DNA of 64,000 nt from Pantoea ananatis LMG 2665. Lineage in GTDB: Bacteria; Pseudomonadota; Gammaproteobacteria; Enterobacterales; Enterobacteriaceae. The stretch lies in contig NZ_JMJJ01000007.1 in NCBI RefSeq assembly GCF_000710035.2, positions 124,001 to 188,000 of the forward strand, in the 5' to 3' direction. Below the pieces are notes generated by a model that ran no database searches, was not told the origin of the DNA, and saw only the letters and a list, made by a program, of their open reading frames with translations. The position numbers were made by a program, and so were the translations under genes. Shown one piece after another: positions 56,061 to 64,000 of this stretch. Each line of letters opens with the position of its first letter. Positions within the stretch are counted from its first letter, which is position 1.

Positions 56061-56972
56061 TTACAGCGTAAAGACGGCCAGGTCATACGCCATCTCGGTT
56101 TCGGGGAAAATGGCCTGGCACTCTGCCAGCAAACGCGTCATATCTCTGGCGAGATAGCGTGAGCTAAAATGCGTGGCGATCATCCGTTTTGCACCGGCCT
56201 GCTTTGCTACTGTAGCGGCCTGCACGGTAGTTGAGTGACCGCGCCCGTTGGCTTTTTCCGCCAGCGCATCCTCCAGCGTGGTTTCGTGCACCATCACATC
56301 CACATTGGCCGCCAGCTGTAACGCCACCTCGGTGGGTGCCGTATCGCCAAAAATCGCCAGGGTTTTTCCTTTGGTGGACGGCCCCAAATACGCCGCGCCA
56401 TCAATGGTGCGTCCATCTTCCAGCGTAATACGTTCTCCCTGCTTCAGCTGTTGATACCACGGGCCACGTGGCACACCTTCCGCTTTGAGACGTGCGGCAT
56501 CCAGAAAGCCGGGCTTGTCTCGCTGTTCAATACGATAGCCAAAGCAGTCAATAGTGTGATTCATCGGCCAGGCCGTGACACGAAACTCGCCATCATCCAG
56601 CACCTCGCCCGCCGCAATCTCGATCACCTCAAGCGGATAGTCGGTGTACGAGCTGGACAGGGAAAGTGCGCTATCGACAAAGGCTTTCAGTCCTTTTGGG
56701 CCGTAAACCGTCATCGGCGTGGTCAGCCCGGCCATTGAACGGCTGGTGAGCAGGCCCGGCAGGCCAAAAATATGGTCACCGTGCAAATGGGTGATAAAGA
56801 TTTTATCGAGCTTGCCGGGTTTAAGATCGGATCGCATAAACTGAAGCTGAGTGCCTTCACCACAGTCAAACAGCCAGGTGTCGCCACTGCTTGCCCGGGT
56901 GAAGGCAATGGCGGTGACGTTACGCTGCAAACTGGGCGCGCCACCGCCCGTGCCAAGAAAAGTCAGGTGCAT
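56061..56972 (-). CDS. rbn: Ribonuclease BN/Z (ElaC)
   Basis: 303-aa beta-lactamase-fold nuclease in tRNA 3'-end maturation. MHLTFLGTGGGAPSLQRNVT at the start, the metal motif THLHGDHIFGLPGLL, IFGDT and the C-terminal ATHFSSRY give all zinc ligands. Close to E. coli Rbn, but at a different chromosomal place. Start at 56972; a 35-codon in-frame extension is rejected. Confidence 0.92.
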   Translation of the reverse strand: MHLTFLGTGGGAPSLQRNVTAIAFTRASSGDTWLFDCGEGTQLQFMRSDLKPGKLDKIFITHLHGDHIFGLPGLLTSRSMAGLTTPMTVYGPKGLKAFVDSALSLSSSYTDYPLEVIEIAAGEVLDDGEFRVTAWPMNHTIDCFGYRIEQRDKPGFLDAARLKAEGVPRGPWYQQLKQGERITLEDGRTIDGAAYLGPSTKGKTLAIFGDTAPTEVALQLAANVDVMVHETTLEDALAEKANGRGHSTTVQAATVAKQAGAKRMIATHFSSRYLARDMTRLLAECQAIFPETEMAYDLAVFTL

Positions 56973-57096
56973 GCTATGCTTCTCTGTAAGTAGTGGAAAA
57001 ATATGGCCTGTTACAATCATAGGCGCAATTTTTGCGACACCGTGCCCTGCGGCGTTACACTCTATATCAATTTCCATGTAACCGGATGATACTTCA

Positions 57097-58449
57097 ATGA
57101 CCCGACATTATGACTATCTCGCCATCGGCGGCGGCAGCGGCGGTATTGCTTCGATTAACCGTGCAGCAAGCTATGGCCAGAAGTGTGCCTTGATAGAAGC
57201 CAAAGCGCTGGGCGGAACCTGCGTCAACGTAGGCTGTGTGCCGAAAAAAGTCATGTGGCATGCCGCGCAAATCGCCGAGGCCATTCATCTTTACGGGCCT
57301 GATTATGGTTTTGATACCACGGTAAACCGCTTCGACTGGGGCACGCTGGTCAAAAACCGCAGCGCCTACATCGACCGTATTCACCAATCATACGACAATG
57401 TTCTGGGGAAAAATAAGGTCGATGTCATCACCGGCTTTGCCCGTTTTATTGATGCGCATTCCGTTGAAGTCAATGGCGAAACCATTACGGCCGACCATAT
57501 TTTGATCGCCACCGGGGGACGTCCGAGCCATCCCTCTATCCCCGGAGCGGAATACGGAATTGATTCAGATGGCTTCTTTGAACTGGATGCGCTGCCAAAA
57601 CGGACCGCGGTGATCGGTGCCGGTTATATCGCGGTTGAGCTGGCAGGCGTGGTCAATGCGCTGGGCTCGGAAACCCATTTATTCGTCCGTAAACATGCCC
57701 CGCTGCGCAGCTTTGATCCGCTGATTACCGATACGCTGGTTGAGGTCATGAACGCGGAAGGCCCAACGCTGCATACCGAGGCGACACCAAAAGCCGTCGT
57801 GAAAAATGCCGATGGTAGCCTGACGCTGCAGTTGGAAAATGGCAGTGAATACACCGTGGATTGCCTGGTCTGGGCGATTGGCCGGGTGCCGGAAACCGAC
57901 AGCCTGAATATTGAGGCGGCGGGCGTTGCGCTGGATGAAAAAGGCTATATCAAGGTCGATAAATTCCAGAATACCAACGTGCCAGGCGTTTATGCCGTTG
58001 GTGATAACACCGGCGCCGTTGAGCTGACGCCGGTAGCGGTGGCGGCAGGTCGTCGCCTGTCTGAGCGGTTGTTTAATAACAAACCCGATGAGCACCTGGA
58101 TTACAGCAATATTCCTACCGTGGTGTTCAGCCATCCGCCGATCGGCACCGTGGGCCTGACGGAACCGCAGGCGCGCGAGCAGTACGGTGATGACCAGGTA
58201 AAAGTCTACAAATCGTCCTTTACCGCAATGTATACCGCGGTGACCCAACATCGCCAGCCGTGCCGCATGAAGTTAGTCTGCGTCGGCCCGGAGGAGAAGA
58301 TTGTGGGTATTCATGGCATCGGCGGCGGAATGGACGAGATGCTGCAGGGCTTTGCGGTGGCGTTGAAAATGGGCGCGACCAAGAAAGACTTTGATAACAC
58401 CGTGGCGATTCACCCGACCGCGGCAGAAGAGTTTGTGACGATGCGTTAA
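57097..58449 (+). CDS. gor: Glutathione reductase Gor
   Basis: 450-aa NADPH-dependent flavoenzyme that reduces glutathione disulfide. FAD motif [15 protein letters not shown], redox-active disulfide [18 protein letters not shown] motif [13 protein letters not shown], and the catalytic [10 protein letters not shown] at the C-terminus. Same length as E. coli Gor. Confidence 0.97.
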   Translation: MTRHYDYLAIGGGSGGIASINRAASYGQKCALIEAKALGGTCVNVGCVPKKVMWHAAQIAEAIHLYGPDYGFDTTVNRFDWGTLVKNRSAYIDRIHQSYDNVLGKNKVDVITGFARFIDAHSVEVNGETITADHILIATGGRPSHPSIPGAEYGIDSDGFFELDALPKRTAVIGAGYIAVELAGVVNALGSETHLFVRKHAPLRSFDPLITDTLVEVMNAEGPTLHTEATPKAVVKNADGSLTLQLENGSEYTVDCLVWAIGRVPETDSLNIEAAGVALDEKGYIKVDKFQNTNVPGVYAVGDNTGAVELTPVAVAAGRRLSERLFNNKPDEHLDYSNIPTVVFSHPPIGTVGLTEPQAREQYGDDQVKVYKSSFTAMYTAVTQHRQPCRMKLVCVGPEEKIVGIHGIGGGMDEMLQGFAVALKMGATKKDFDNTVAIHPTAAEEFVTMR

Positions 58450-58472
58450 TCCGCCTACGCGCATAACCTAGC

Positions 58473-58504
58473 GCTGCCCGCTGCCCCTGTGGTCTGCGGG
58501 CAGC
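58473..58504. terminator. Hairpin between gor and the ROK gene
   Basis: GCTGCCCGC pairs with GCGGGCAGC (58473-58504, 14-base loop) between convergent genes. GC-rich with no strong U-tract on either strand. Confidence 0.55.
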
Positions 58505-58508
58505 AGCC

Positions 58509-59639
58509 TCAATTAAAATAGGTCTCCCGCAGCGGCGTCAACGCCGCGCCCAGCGCCGAACTGTCCCCCTCAATGGCGCTCAGCAGAATATCCGGATATT
58601 CCGCAGAAATGTTCCAGCGTTTACCCGAACTGATGCGCGGCATGGCTAAAAACATTTCGCCCAGCTTACGGGGAATCTCGCCCCCTAATATGATGGCTCC
58701 GGGATCGATCACCGCATTCATGGCATCCATTGCCCGATGCAGGTTTGGCGTGACGTCTTCTACCCACTGTTGCGCAATCGGCCAGGCCGGATCGAATTTA
58801 TGATTGAGATCGCGAATATCTTTAATTTCAATACCACCGTTACGTAACCGATCGATCAAGATCCCCAGGGCCGGGCGCAGCTTGCCCTCTTCCGGCGTAA
58901 AAATACGGCTGATCTCCCCCGCATTTCCAAACGCACCCTGGAACGGTTTACCGTTAATCACGATGCCACCGCCAAAACCATAATTAAAAGAGAGATAGCC
59001 AAAGGTATCGTATTTCAGCCCGGCGCCTAAAAAGGCTTCAGCGTGCGCCGCCGTTGTGGCGTTATTTTCAATCCATACTGGTCGATCAAATAACATGGTA
59101 ATTTCACGGCGCAGATCGATGCCCATCCAGTTTTTTAAAGGTTCAGGCGGATTGAAATACTTTCGTGATTCATAAAGAAAGCCCGCCATGCTGTATCCCA
59201 CACCACAGACTTTGTCTGGCGAAATACCGTATTGTTTCAAGGTATCCAGATAGTGATGTTTGATATTGAGTAAGGTACGGGCAGGATCGCGCGGATGCGT
59301 ATCCAGTACGCAGTATTCTGTAATACCGCCCCGGAAATTAATCAGGCTGGCGGCAACGCTGTCTGAGTTAATAGAGATGCCGTAACCATAACGCGCATTC
59401 GCATTCAGTGATAACGATGGGCTGGGCTTGCCTCTTCCCTGGGACGGTGATTCCCCCAGGCTGAGAAAGCCGTTTTCGGTCAGCGTATCAACAATGCGGT
59501 GAACAGATGACTGATTCAGAATGGTTTGCGAAACCAGCGAGGAGCGGGAAATGCCATCGTTGCGGCGGACAAGCTCAAGAATGAGTTTTTCACTGCGATT
59601 AAGTTCGACTTCATGACCAGCGGAATATCCATGAACCAC
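58509..59639 (-). CDS. ROK-family transcriptional regulator lacking the zinc cysteines
   Basis: 376-aa regulator of the NagC/Mlc type. N-terminal winged helix (about 15-75; GISRSSLVSQTILNQSSVHR). The ROK sugar-binding domain has VWIENNATTAAHAEAFLGAG and FNYGFGGGIVINGKPFQGAF followed by GNAGEI. The CxCGxxGC zinc motif normally found after this point is missing, so the effector site differs from classical ROK repressors. GTG start at 59639 is supported by GAGGA eight bases upstream. Divergent from the IMPase gene and probably its regulator. Confidence 0.85.
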   Translation of the reverse strand: MVHGYSAGHEVELNRSEKLILELVRRNDGISRSSLVSQTILNQSSVHRIVDTLTENGFLSLGESPSQGRGKPSPSLSLNANARYGYGISINSDSVAASLINFRGGITEYCVLDTHPRDPARTLLNIKHHYLDTLKQYGISPDKVCGVGYSMAGFLYESRKYFNPPEPLKNWMGIDLRREITMLFDRPVWIENNATTAAHAEAFLGAGLKYDTFGYLSFNYGFGGGIVINGKPFQGAFGNAGEISRIFTPEEGKLRPALGILIDRLRNGGIEIKDIRDLNHKFDPAWPIAQQWVEDVTPNLHRAMDAMNAVIDPGAIILGGEIPRKLGEMFLAMPRISSGKRWNISAEYPDILLSAIEGDSSALGAALTPLRETYFN

Positions 59640-59938
59640 AGCGTTGTCCTCACCGTATTTAATAATGGGTTCTGTTAATACCCTAGCATGCTTTTATGCA
59701 GGACGAATAGTAAAGGCCCCTGCCTTTACGTTTTAATAAAATGTGCTGATTTTCAGCTTCTCCGGCCCGGTTTTTCCCGATCATAAAAGCATCATAATAG
59801 TGAAACATAACGGAGAGACACTCTAATATCATGCAATGAGCATTATATTAAAAGCGAGCCTTATGTCCGGATGGGCACTTTCATGTGCGTAGGGTTCTGT
59901 CTTCATTCACATGCTTCTTCTTATACATCAGGTAAACA

Positions 59939-60712
59939 ATGGAAACGCGCTTAAAGGTTGCTGAACGCATCGCACAAGAGGCTTCACTTTTGGCTCTTGA
60001 CTATTTCAGACAGCTGAGTGAATTAGCGATCTGCGAAAAAAGGCCGCAGGATGTCTTCAGTGAAGCCGATCGGGAAGTGGAAAATCTGATTCGGCAGCGC
60101 CTGGAACACCATTTCCCACAGGATTCTGTTGTTGGGGAAGAGCATGGCGGTGAGCTCAGCGCCAGCTACTGGTCTGTTGATCCTATCGATGGTACGAGTA
60201 ACTTCCTGCGCGGCTCGTCATTGTGGGGGATTTCTGTTGGCTATGTGCACGATGGCGAGCCGGTTATGGGCGTGATCGTCCATCCGGTATTAAACCTCAT
60301 GTTGAGCGGCGGCAAAGAGACAGGGGTTTATCTGAATGGTGAACCCTTTGAACGGCCAGTGGTCACCGAGGCGCTGAAAACCGTGGCGATTGGCGACAGT
60401 CCATCATGGGATTTCACCCATCAGCTCTGTATTGAAAAGGCCTATCGGGACGACGGCTGGAATGTGGTGCGCTATCGCTGTGCCACCGTAGGCTTAACCT
60501 TTAGCGTGCTGGGTTACGTTGACGGTTATCAGGAATGTTTTAGCAGCATGTGGGACGTTTCTGCGGGTTATGCACTCTGTAAAGCGGCCGGACTGGATGC
60601 GCATCTTGCCGGTACACAGGAAAAAAGCAGTACACATGTTAGTGTCGGTACGGCTGAAATGAACCGCCTTTCCGCCCAGTTTATCCCTCACCCTCGTTTT
60701 ACTCCCGCCTGA
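59939..60712 (+). CDS. Inositol-monophosphatase-family phosphatase
   Basis: 257-aa Mg-dependent phosphatase of the IMPase/SuhB/CysQ superfamily. All metal and catalytic motifs are present: VVGEEHG, SVDPIDGTSNFLRG and WDVSAGYALCKAAG. Substrates of the family include inositol phosphates, fructose 1,6-bisphosphate, histidinol phosphate and PAP. No signal peptide, so it acts in the cytoplasm. Too divergent from SuhB to be the housekeeping copy. It lies between a ROK regulator and an ABC importer, suggesting it dephosphorylates an imported compound (inference). Confidence 0.88.
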   Translation: METRLKVAERIAQEASLLALDYFRQLSELAICEKRPQDVFSEADREVENLIRQRLEHHFPQDSVVGEEHGGELSASYWSVDPIDGTSNFLRGSSLWGISVGYVHDGEPVMGVIVHPVLNLMLSGGKETGVYLNGEPFERPVVTEALKTVAIGDSPSWDFTHQLCIEKAYRDDGWNVVRYRCATVGLTFSVLGYVDGYQECFSSMWDVSAGYALCKAAGLDAHLAGTQEKSSTHVSVGTAEMNRLSAQFIPHPRFTPA

Positions 60713-60750
60713 CCACGCATTGCCCCCGGCTAACCTCATCACTGCATTTC

Positions 60751-60774
60751 AGGACAGCGTTCCCCCGCTGTCCT
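60751..60774 (+). terminator. Hairpin after the IMPase-family gene
   Basis: AGGACAGCG pairs perfectly with CGCTGTCCT around a six-base loop, 39 bases after the stop. Weak U-tract. The following 230 bases before the ABC gene are AT-rich and probably hold a separate promoter. Confidence 0.55.
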
Positions 60775-61004
60775 GCCCTCTGTGCGCTTGCTGATACAAC
60801 AACCTTGTTCTTCGCCTCAAATATTAATCACAACGCATTAAAATAGTTAGCGCGTTAAACGTACGATTTCAAAGTAACCCTTCATTTAACTGTTATATAT
60901 AGGTTTTAAAAACTTAATAAATTCTTAACCTGTCTGAAATTGCTTAAATTCACTACAGCAAATTATTATGCGTCTCGCATTAATTAAGAAGTCCCTGGCA
61001 TTAT

Positions 61005-62105
61005 ATGACGGAGCAGCCCAACGTGAACACGCTAGAAATACACAATGCCATGCTGACGTTCGACGATTTTGTCGCGCTGAACGGCATTTCACTGCAGGCC
61101 AAAAAAGGACAATTTGTTTCCCTGCTTGGCCCATCTGGCTGTGGCAAAACCACGCTGCTTAAAGTTATTGCCGGCTTTTACAGTCTTGATAGTGGCGAAG
61201 TACTGATCCACCAGCAGGACATGCATCATGTAAAACCTGAACATCGCGACACGGCGATGTGCTTTCAGTCCTATGCGCTTTTTCCTCACCTTTCCGTTGC
61301 TGAAAATATCGGGTTTGGCCTCAAGCAAATGAAGATGGCGAAAACGGACATTCACGATCGCGTCGCGCAGACCGCCGCTCAGGTATCGCTGAATGCGCAT
61401 TTGCCTAAACTGCCAGCACAGTTATCCGGCGGTCAGCAGCAGCGCGTGGCGCTTGCCAGAGCGCTGGCCGTGCGTCCGGAAATCGTGTTGTTTGATGAGC
61501 CGCTGTCAAATCTGGATGCCAAATTACGCGACAAGGTACGACTGGAGATCAGACAGCTTCAGCGCTCCCATGGGTTTACCGCCATTTATGTTACCCACGA
61601 CCGTGCAGAAGCCTTGTCGATGTCTGACATTGTAGTGGTCATGAATGCCGGAAAAATTGAGCAAACCGGTACGCCGGATGAGATCTATTATTCCCCGGTA
61701 AACCGCTTTGTCGCCGGTTTCGTCGGTCAGGCTAACGTCATGAAAGCCCGCGTACTGGATAGCGACAGCAGCACCGGTATTTATCGCATTGCGTGCGTAC
61801 TGGGCGAAATGGAGATTCATAGCCATGTGCCGCCCGTCTCGGACAAGGTCTATACCTTCTGGCGCCCTGAGGATGCCTTACTCAGCGAACACAGTGCCGG
61901 GAAAAACACGCTGGCCTTCGAGATCGGTCCGGTGAGTTTTCTGGGCAACCTTTCTGAACTCCAGGTTCATCCGCTGGGCCATGAAGAAACGGAATATCAG
62001 TGGTGTATCCAGCTGGTCGGTAAAAACCACATCCGCGAAGGTGACAACGTTAATTTCTCTATTGCGCCAGACAAGATCCGCTTTTTACGGGAAAGCTATT
62101 CATGA
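61005..62105 (+). CDS. ABC importer ATPase, PotA/FbpC type
   Basis: 366-aa ATPase with a C-terminal TOBE-type regulatory domain (about 245-366). Walker A GPSGCGKTT, Q-loop CFQSYALFPHL, signature LSGGQQQR, Walker B IVLFDEPLSNLDAK, switch VTHDRAEAL. The closest transporter groups move spermidine, ferric iron, phosphonates or hexose phosphates (AfuC). Overlaps the first permease by four bases. Confidence 0.9.
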   Translation: MTEQPNVNTLEIHNAMLTFDDFVALNGISLQAKKGQFVSLLGPSGCGKTTLLKVIAGFYSLDSGEVLIHQQDMHHVKPEHRDTAMCFQSYALFPHLSVAENIGFGLKQMKMAKTDIHDRVAQTAAQVSLNAHLPKLPAQLSGGQQQRVALARALAVRPEIVLFDEPLSNLDAKLRDKVRLEIRQLQRSHGFTAIYVTHDRAEALSMSDIVVVMNAGKIEQTGTPDEIYYSPVNRFVAGFVGQANVMKARVLDSDSSTGIYRIACVLGEMEIHSHVPPVSDKVYTFWRPEDALLSEHSAGKNTLAFEIGPVSFLGNLSELQVHPLGHEETEYQWCIQLVGKNHIREGDNVNFSIAPDKIRFLRESYS

Positions 62106-62968
62106 AAACGCGCAACCGGAACAGGCTCTGTTGGTTGCTGGTCCTGCCTGCGGTCGCGCCGGTCATCATCACTCTGGTGCTGATTGTGATCATGGCGTTG
62201 GCGCAATCCGTTGGCCTGTTTAATTTTGGCGCACCGGCGCACTTCACGCTTCAGTACTGGCAAACCATTCTGAATGACAGCCAGCTGTGGCGCGCGACAG
62301 GCTATTCGCTCAGAATCGGCGTGCTGAGTGCAGTGCTGTCCGTTGCCCTGGCGCTTCCGCTGGCACTGTGGCTGAGAAAGCCGTTTCCCGGCTCGATGCT
62401 GATGGGCGGCTTACTCAAAGCCCCGCTGATGGTACACGGACTGGTGGCTGCGCTGCTGTTTATCAACCTGATTTCCTGGCAGGGCTTTATTAACCTGGGC
62501 TTGCTCAAGCTGGGGATCATCTCGCACCCCATCAGAATGCAGAATGACCGCTGGGGAATTGGCGTGATTATTTTGCAGGTCTGGAAACAGCTTCCCTATG
62601 CGCTGCTTATCATTACCGGCAGCCTGCGCGCGATTGGTGACGAAATTTTTAATGCCGCGCGGGATTTAGGCGCCGGCAAGACTGCCCGGTTGTTACAGAT
62701 CATCCTGCCCTTATCTATCAAGTCCGTTCAGGTATCGCTGGTGCTGATCTTCATCGGCGCCTTGGGTGACTTTTCATTTCAGGTCGTTGCGGGGCCAACC
62801 AGCGTGTTCTCTCTTTCGCAATACATGCTGCGCTTCCCTGAAATCAGCGCGCAGGGCTGGAATCTTGCGGCCGTTGTCGCGGTAATTTTGATGCTGGCGG
62901 CTTTTATCGGTGCAGTGGTGCTTGCCACCCTGGCGAAGTGGCTACAACAAGCCGGAGAACAGAGATAA
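62102..62968 (+). CDS. ABC importer permease 1
   Basis: 288-aa permease of the CysTW/PotB/FbpB group with six membrane helices. The coupling loop is IFNAARDLGAGKTARLLQII. ATGA overlap with the ATPase and a one-base overlap with the next permease show tight coupling. Confidence 0.9.
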   Translation: MKTRNRNRLCWLLVLPAVAPVIITLVLIVIMALAQSVGLFNFGAPAHFTLQYWQTILNDSQLWRATGYSLRIGVLSAVLSVALALPLALWLRKPFPGSMLMGGLLKAPLMVHGLVAALLFINLISWQGFINLGLLKLGIISHPIRMQNDRWGIGVIILQVWKQLPYALLIITGSLRAIGDEIFNAARDLGAGKTARLLQIILPLSIKSVQVSLVLIFIGALGDFSFQVVAGPTSVFSLSQYMLRFPEISAQGWNLAAVVAVILMLAAFIGAVVLATLAKWLQQAGEQR

Positions 62969-63804
62969 TGAAAGCCAGAGAGACGTTATCCCCGCTGCGA
63001 ATCGTCATGATGATCCTTATCACCGCCCTGTTTATGCTGTGGCTGGTTATTCCCTTTATGTTGACCGTCCTGTGGTCACTGGTCGATAAAACCCATCCGT
63101 GGGCATGGCCAGATGCCCTGCCGCCGGTTCTCTCACTGGGACGCTGGGTAGAGGTATGGACCACGACCGCGTTACCCCAGGCGCTCAGAAACAGCTATTT
63201 ACTGGCGGCAACCGTCTCCGTCTGCACGCTGACGTTGTCTCTGCCTGCCGCGTGGGCGTTTGGCAGAATGTCGTTTACGGGCAAACACCTTTTACAGAAT
63301 GCGATCTTACTGCCGCTTATCGTTCCGGGCTTTGTCGTCGCGCTGTTTTTTTCCATGTTGCTCAACGTGGCGGGCATTCACAGCCGGTTTGGTGGCATTT
63401 TGCTGGGGCATATTATTATCTTGATGCCTTATGCCGTGCGCATTCTGACCCTGTCATTTTCGCAGATACGCCAGGACACGCTCGATGCAGCACGAGATAT
63501 GGGCGCTTCGGTGATCAACCGTTTTTTAGTGGCCTGCCTGCCCACCATCAGACCGGGAATATTTGCCGCATTAATTATTGTCTTTACATTATCAATAGAA
63601 GAGTTCGCCATAAGTTTCATTGTTGGCTCACCCGATTTTATTACCGTCCCTACCATTCTGTATTCTTATCTGGGTTATAACTTTATTCGACCCAACGCGG
63701 CGGTTATTTCTTTAATGCTGGTTGTGCCAAATGTCATGTTGATGTTGATTGCAGAAAAATTACTGACAAAAAATCCTGTCGCCTCCTTTGCAGGAAAAGG
63801 CTGA
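62968..63804 (+). CDS. ABC importer permease 2
   Basis: 278-aa permease of the PotC/FbpB group, six membrane helices; coupling loop TLDAARDMGASVINRFLVA. The start at 62968 overlaps the stop of permease 1 (TAATG); ten upstream in-frame codons are rejected. Followed after 31 bases by the binding-protein gene. Confidence 0.9.
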   Translation: MKARETLSPLRIVMMILITALFMLWLVIPFMLTVLWSLVDKTHPWAWPDALPPVLSLGRWVEVWTTTALPQALRNSYLLAATVSVCTLTLSLPAAWAFGRMSFTGKHLLQNAILLPLIVPGFVVALFFSMLLNVAGIHSRFGGILLGHIIILMPYAVRILTLSFSQIRQDTLDAARDMGASVINRFLVACLPTIRPGIFAALIIVFTLSIEEFAISFIVGSPDFITVPTILYSYLGYNFIRPNAAVISLMLVVPNVMLMLIAEKLLTKNPVASFAGKG

Positions 63805-63835
63805 CAGTCTTTAACACGCGTTATTGGGGAAAAAT

Positions 63836-64000
63836 ATGTTCAGACTCGTTGCTGCAATATTATTGCTGGCCGGGGCTTTCTGTAGCCAGGCTCAGGATTT
63901 AACCTCGATGAACTGGGAACAGATTGTCGAACAGGCGAAAAAAGAAGGGAAATTAACCTGGTATCAATGGTATTACCAGGACCGTTTAAAAGAGCAGGTC
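63836..64000 (+). CDS. Periplasmic solute-binding protein of the ABC importer (partial)
   Basis: The first 55 codons from an ATG at 63836 behind GGGGAAAAAT: a Sec signal peptide (MFRLVAAILLLAGAFCSQAQ), then WEQIVEQAKKEGKLTWYQWY, the N-terminal pattern of iron/spermidine/hexose-phosphate-type binding proteins (AfuA/FbpA/YnjB-like). Cut by the right edge, so substrate residues are not visible. Confidence 0.88.
   Translation, partial: MFRLVAAILLLAGAFCSQAQDLTSMNWEQIVEQAKKEGKLTWYQWYYQDRLKEQV

Noticed and set aside
60840..60870. Near-palindrome TTAGCGCGTTAA before the ABC importer as an operator
   Set aside because: Two central mismatches and no second copy in the ROK/IMPase gap; not enough to call.
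1..64000. tRNA, rRNA, insertion sequences, prophage or integrase genes
   Set aside because: No transposase or integrase reading frame, no tRNA cloverleaf and no rRNA sequence was recognised on either strand.

Overview
The window is chromosomal DNA from an enterobacterium (order Enterobacterales). The proteins read as orthologues of E. coli proteins, and two blocks keep the E. coli core order: livH-livK-panM-rpoH-ftsX-ftsE-ftsY-rsmD-yhhL-yhhM-yhhN-zntA-tusA-yhhQ-dcrB on the left, and yhiN-pitA-uspB-uspA-rsmJ-prlC-rlmJ-(..)-gor on the right. It is not E. coli: a single branched-chain amino-acid binding protein replaces the livJ/livK pair, yhhS is missing, and accessory modules sit between core genes. 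A plant- or environment-associated family such as Erwiniaceae is possible, but the window cannot settle this.

Layout. 1-13300: core block, with a 39-residue tandem repeat in FtsY, a preQ1-I-like riboswitch before the queuosine-precursor transporter yhhQ, and a sigma-E promoter plus DnaA box before rpoH. 13398-23782: a complete myo-inositol catabolic cluster in divergent units (iolC; iolD-iolG-iolE; iolR; mmsA-iolB), inserted between dcrB and yhhT. All enzymatic steps are covered, but there is no obvious inositol transporter. 24237-25847: an NCS2 purine permease with an NtrC-type site and a sigma-54 promoter. 26113-34658: yhhT, a GntR regulator divergent from uxuA, a CSS-EAL phosphodiesterase, a small unknown gene, proP and hemB. 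34946-38043: an AraC-type regulator, queH, a short-chain dehydrogenase and two unknown genes. 38604-46928: a D-dipeptide scavenging operon (RpiR regulator, ddpXABCDF and a DadA-type D-amino-acid dehydrogenase) behind a candidate sigma-54 promoter. 46950-58449: core genes with a CPBP-family membrane protein and rbn inserted before gor. 58509-64000: a ROK regulator lacking the usual zinc cysteines, an inositol-monophosphatase-family enzyme, and an ABC importer cut by the window edge.

How the parts work together. Two modules (purine permease and ddp operon) carry sigma-54-type promoters, which suggests nitrogen scavenging. The iol operons share TGAAAT-type half-sites and are probably co-repressed by the RpiR-type IolR. 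The ROK/phosphatase/ABC cluster looks like an uptake system for a phosphorylated sugar or polyol that is dephosphorylated in the cytoplasm. If the substrate were an inositol phosphate it would feed the iol pathway, but this is only a hypothesis. The most interesting observations are the ddp-dadA operon, the ROK/IMPase/ABC cluster, the sigma-54 purine permease, the riboswitch and the FtsY repeat expansion.
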